Part shown: positions 48,971 through 50,000 of the stretch, in pieces
How the letters are laid out: every line of letters starts with the position of its first letter
Numbering within the stretch: position 1 is the stretch's first letter
Source: Actinidia chinensis
Lineage: Eukaryota; Streptophyta; Magnoliopsida; Ericales; Actinidiaceae
Assembly (NCBI GenBank): GCA_009663005.1
Contig: VIGQ01001012.1
Span: 1-50,000, forward strand
Reading direction: 5' to 3'
DNA: 50,000 nt
Position numbers and translations under genes: made by a program
The notes under the pieces: generated by a model
Told to the model about the DNA's origin: nothing
Databases searched by the model: none
The model's input: the letters and a program-made list of their open reading frames with translations, nothing else

Positions 48971-49066
48971 TAACTCTATTTTAATTTCTATTAGTTTTAG
49001 TTTCACTAAGAATCGGAGTTATTACTTCGATCATCTGTTATGATATAAATAATCAATCCCAATTCG

Positions 49067-49383
49067 GTCTGTTATGGCGATTTGATTTCCAATATGTAGT
49101 TTCAACAACTCTCGTCTTCTTTACATTTCTTCCCTAGCTGCTTGGCCTGTAGAGGGTATCTGGTTCAAATGCTTTAGGGTATAAGCACTATGGCTTTCCA
49201 CCTAAATGGTTTCAATTTCAACCAATCTGAGTTGATAGTCAAGGCCGTGTAATTAATACCTGGGACTGAATCATTAAACGTGCTTAATATGGTATGAAGT
49301 TATGCCCCCCCCCCTCCAATGAGTAATGCTCATTTAACTTCCCTATAGACCTAGCTGCTTGAAGCACATCTACAAATGGATAA
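49067..49383 (+). pseudogene. psbA: plastid psbA, 3' fragment, frameshifted
   Basis: Encodes the C-terminal third of the photosystem II D1 protein: FQY near 49090, NNSR, AAWPV, GIWF, STMAF-like, LNGFNFNQS, SQGRVINTW, then LDLAA and PSTNG with the stop at 49381-49383. It begins abruptly at about 49067, so the first two thirds of the gene are absent. A run of ten C (49305-49314) replaces part of the conserved MHERNAH codons. D1 has no role in mitochondria, so this is a passenger. Confidence 0.9.
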
Positions 49384-49764
49384 GAACTTGGCTTAGTTGT
49401 ATACGAGTTTTGAAAGTAAGCGAGCAATAACCAAATTCTTGTTCTATCAAGAGGGCATTATGCTGCCTTTTACTTTTATTTTATTTATAGTAGTAATTTT
49501 ATGTCAGTATACTTTTTTTCGTTACAACCAGAAAAGAAAAGTTCTTATGGGTGGGTTCATGATTGTGTATCGTCTTTTCTTTTCGTTTTGTATTCATTTG
49601 AATTTTATTATGACTGTGAAATGTTATTTGCAATTTTTTAAAATAAAGATAAAATTTGGAATTTTTGCTTTTTAACATTTGTATCTTCAGAAATAAGATA
49701 AGAAAGAAATAATGATGATGGTTGAAAATGGAATCCTTAGATATTGTAAATAGTGGAGTACGGG
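49384..49764 (+). other. plastid psbA-trnH intergenic spacer
   Basis: A/T-rich sequence that starts with the TATACGAGTTTTGAAAG block usually found after psbA and runs without a break into trnH. Two overlapping frames here (49397-49675 plus, 49499-49867 minus) are not genes. Confidence 0.75.
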
Positions 49765-49834
49765 GGCGGATGTAGCCAAGTGGATTAGGCAGGATGTGAT
49801 CCACCACGCGCGGGTTCAATTCCCGTCGTTCGCC
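49765..49834 (+). tRNA. trnH-GUG: tRNA-His (anticodon GUG), plastid-derived, with deletions
   Basis: Acceptor GGCGGAT and GTTCGCC, D arm TGTAGCCAAGTGGATTA, anticodon GTG at 49796-49798, and T arm CGCGGGTTCAATTCCCG match plastid tRNA-His. The anticodon loop has shrunk: GGATTGTGAATCC in the parent is GGATGTGATCC here (TT to T and AA to A), and other doublets are also shortened, giving 70 nt where about 75 is usual. Plant mitochondria often rely on this plastid-derived tRNA-His, so the true gene may be intact and the losses sequencing error. Confidence 0.9.
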
Positions 49835-50000
49835 ATAACGAATTCCATAATGAATTACAGAATTCAATACTTAAATAACTAAAAACGAATTCCAAATGAA
49901 TTACAGAATTCATATTTTATTTGATTTCATCCATAAATCATATTTTTCTTCCCTAGAGTTTAGTTCAGTAAGAATGCTAGTTCTTACTCTTCATATGTTT
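49835..50000. other. A/T-rich flank after trnH with a short direct repeat
   Basis: The block GAATTACAGAATTCA occurs twice (about 49851-49865 and 49898-49912), preceded each time by an AACGAATTCC element. No gene seen. Confidence 0.6.

Overview
The window looks like angiosperm mitochondrial DNA, probably from a eudicot. Five protein genes of the plant mitochondrial set can be read: ccmB, atp9, atp8 (orfB), cox3 and sdh4. There is also a native-type tRNA-Lys(UUU), a plastid-derived tRNA-His(GUG), and a block of plastid DNA at the right end carrying rpl22-rps19-rpl2-rpl23 and psbA-trnH. Several codons that plant mitochondria change by C-to-U RNA editing are in their unedited genomic form, so this is genomic sequence and not a copy made from processed transcript. 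Everything else is the long, gene-poor spacer typical of plant mitochondrial genomes, with fragments of nuclear-type transposons (a Ty3/gypsy gag piece near 37 kb and a possible Mutator-like piece near 30.6 kb).

Almost nothing reads through in one frame. ccmB, atp9, atp8, cox3, sdh4 and all the plastid genes keep close to their normal length and order but switch frame repeatedly through small insertions and deletions, often in homopolymers. Both tRNAs carry the same kind of error. Because essential genes, tRNAs and plastid leftovers are affected alike, the simplest reading is an unpolished long-read consensus rather than true pseudogenes. A nuclear copy of mitochondrial DNA is the main alternative. 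Boundaries below are therefore placed on homology and given to within a few bases.

Layout: 0-4.1 kb has ccmB (minus) and then spacer up to trnK. 4.1-16.5 kb is unrecognised spacer with a small 18S rRNA 5' fragment and a TTC-rich microsatellite. 16.5-21.3 kb is an extraordinary 4.8-kb C-rich low-complexity tract. 21.3-24.3 kb is spacer and then atp9 (minus). 24.3-27.6 kb is spacer with a plastid-type 16S 5' fragment. 27.6-29.8 kb is the atp8-cox3-sdh4 cluster (plus). 29.8-46.6 kb is spacer with transposon pieces and a second, 0.2-kb C tract at 39.6 kb. 46.66-49.83 kb is the plastid block.

The products belong to the respiratory chain and its assembly: ccmB to cytochrome c maturation, cox3 to complex IV, sdh4 to complex II, atp8 and atp9 to the ATP synthase Fo sector. 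No new biological system could be supported. The oddest signal is the C-rich sequence, which I judge more likely an assembly or base-calling artefact than biology, though it should be tested.
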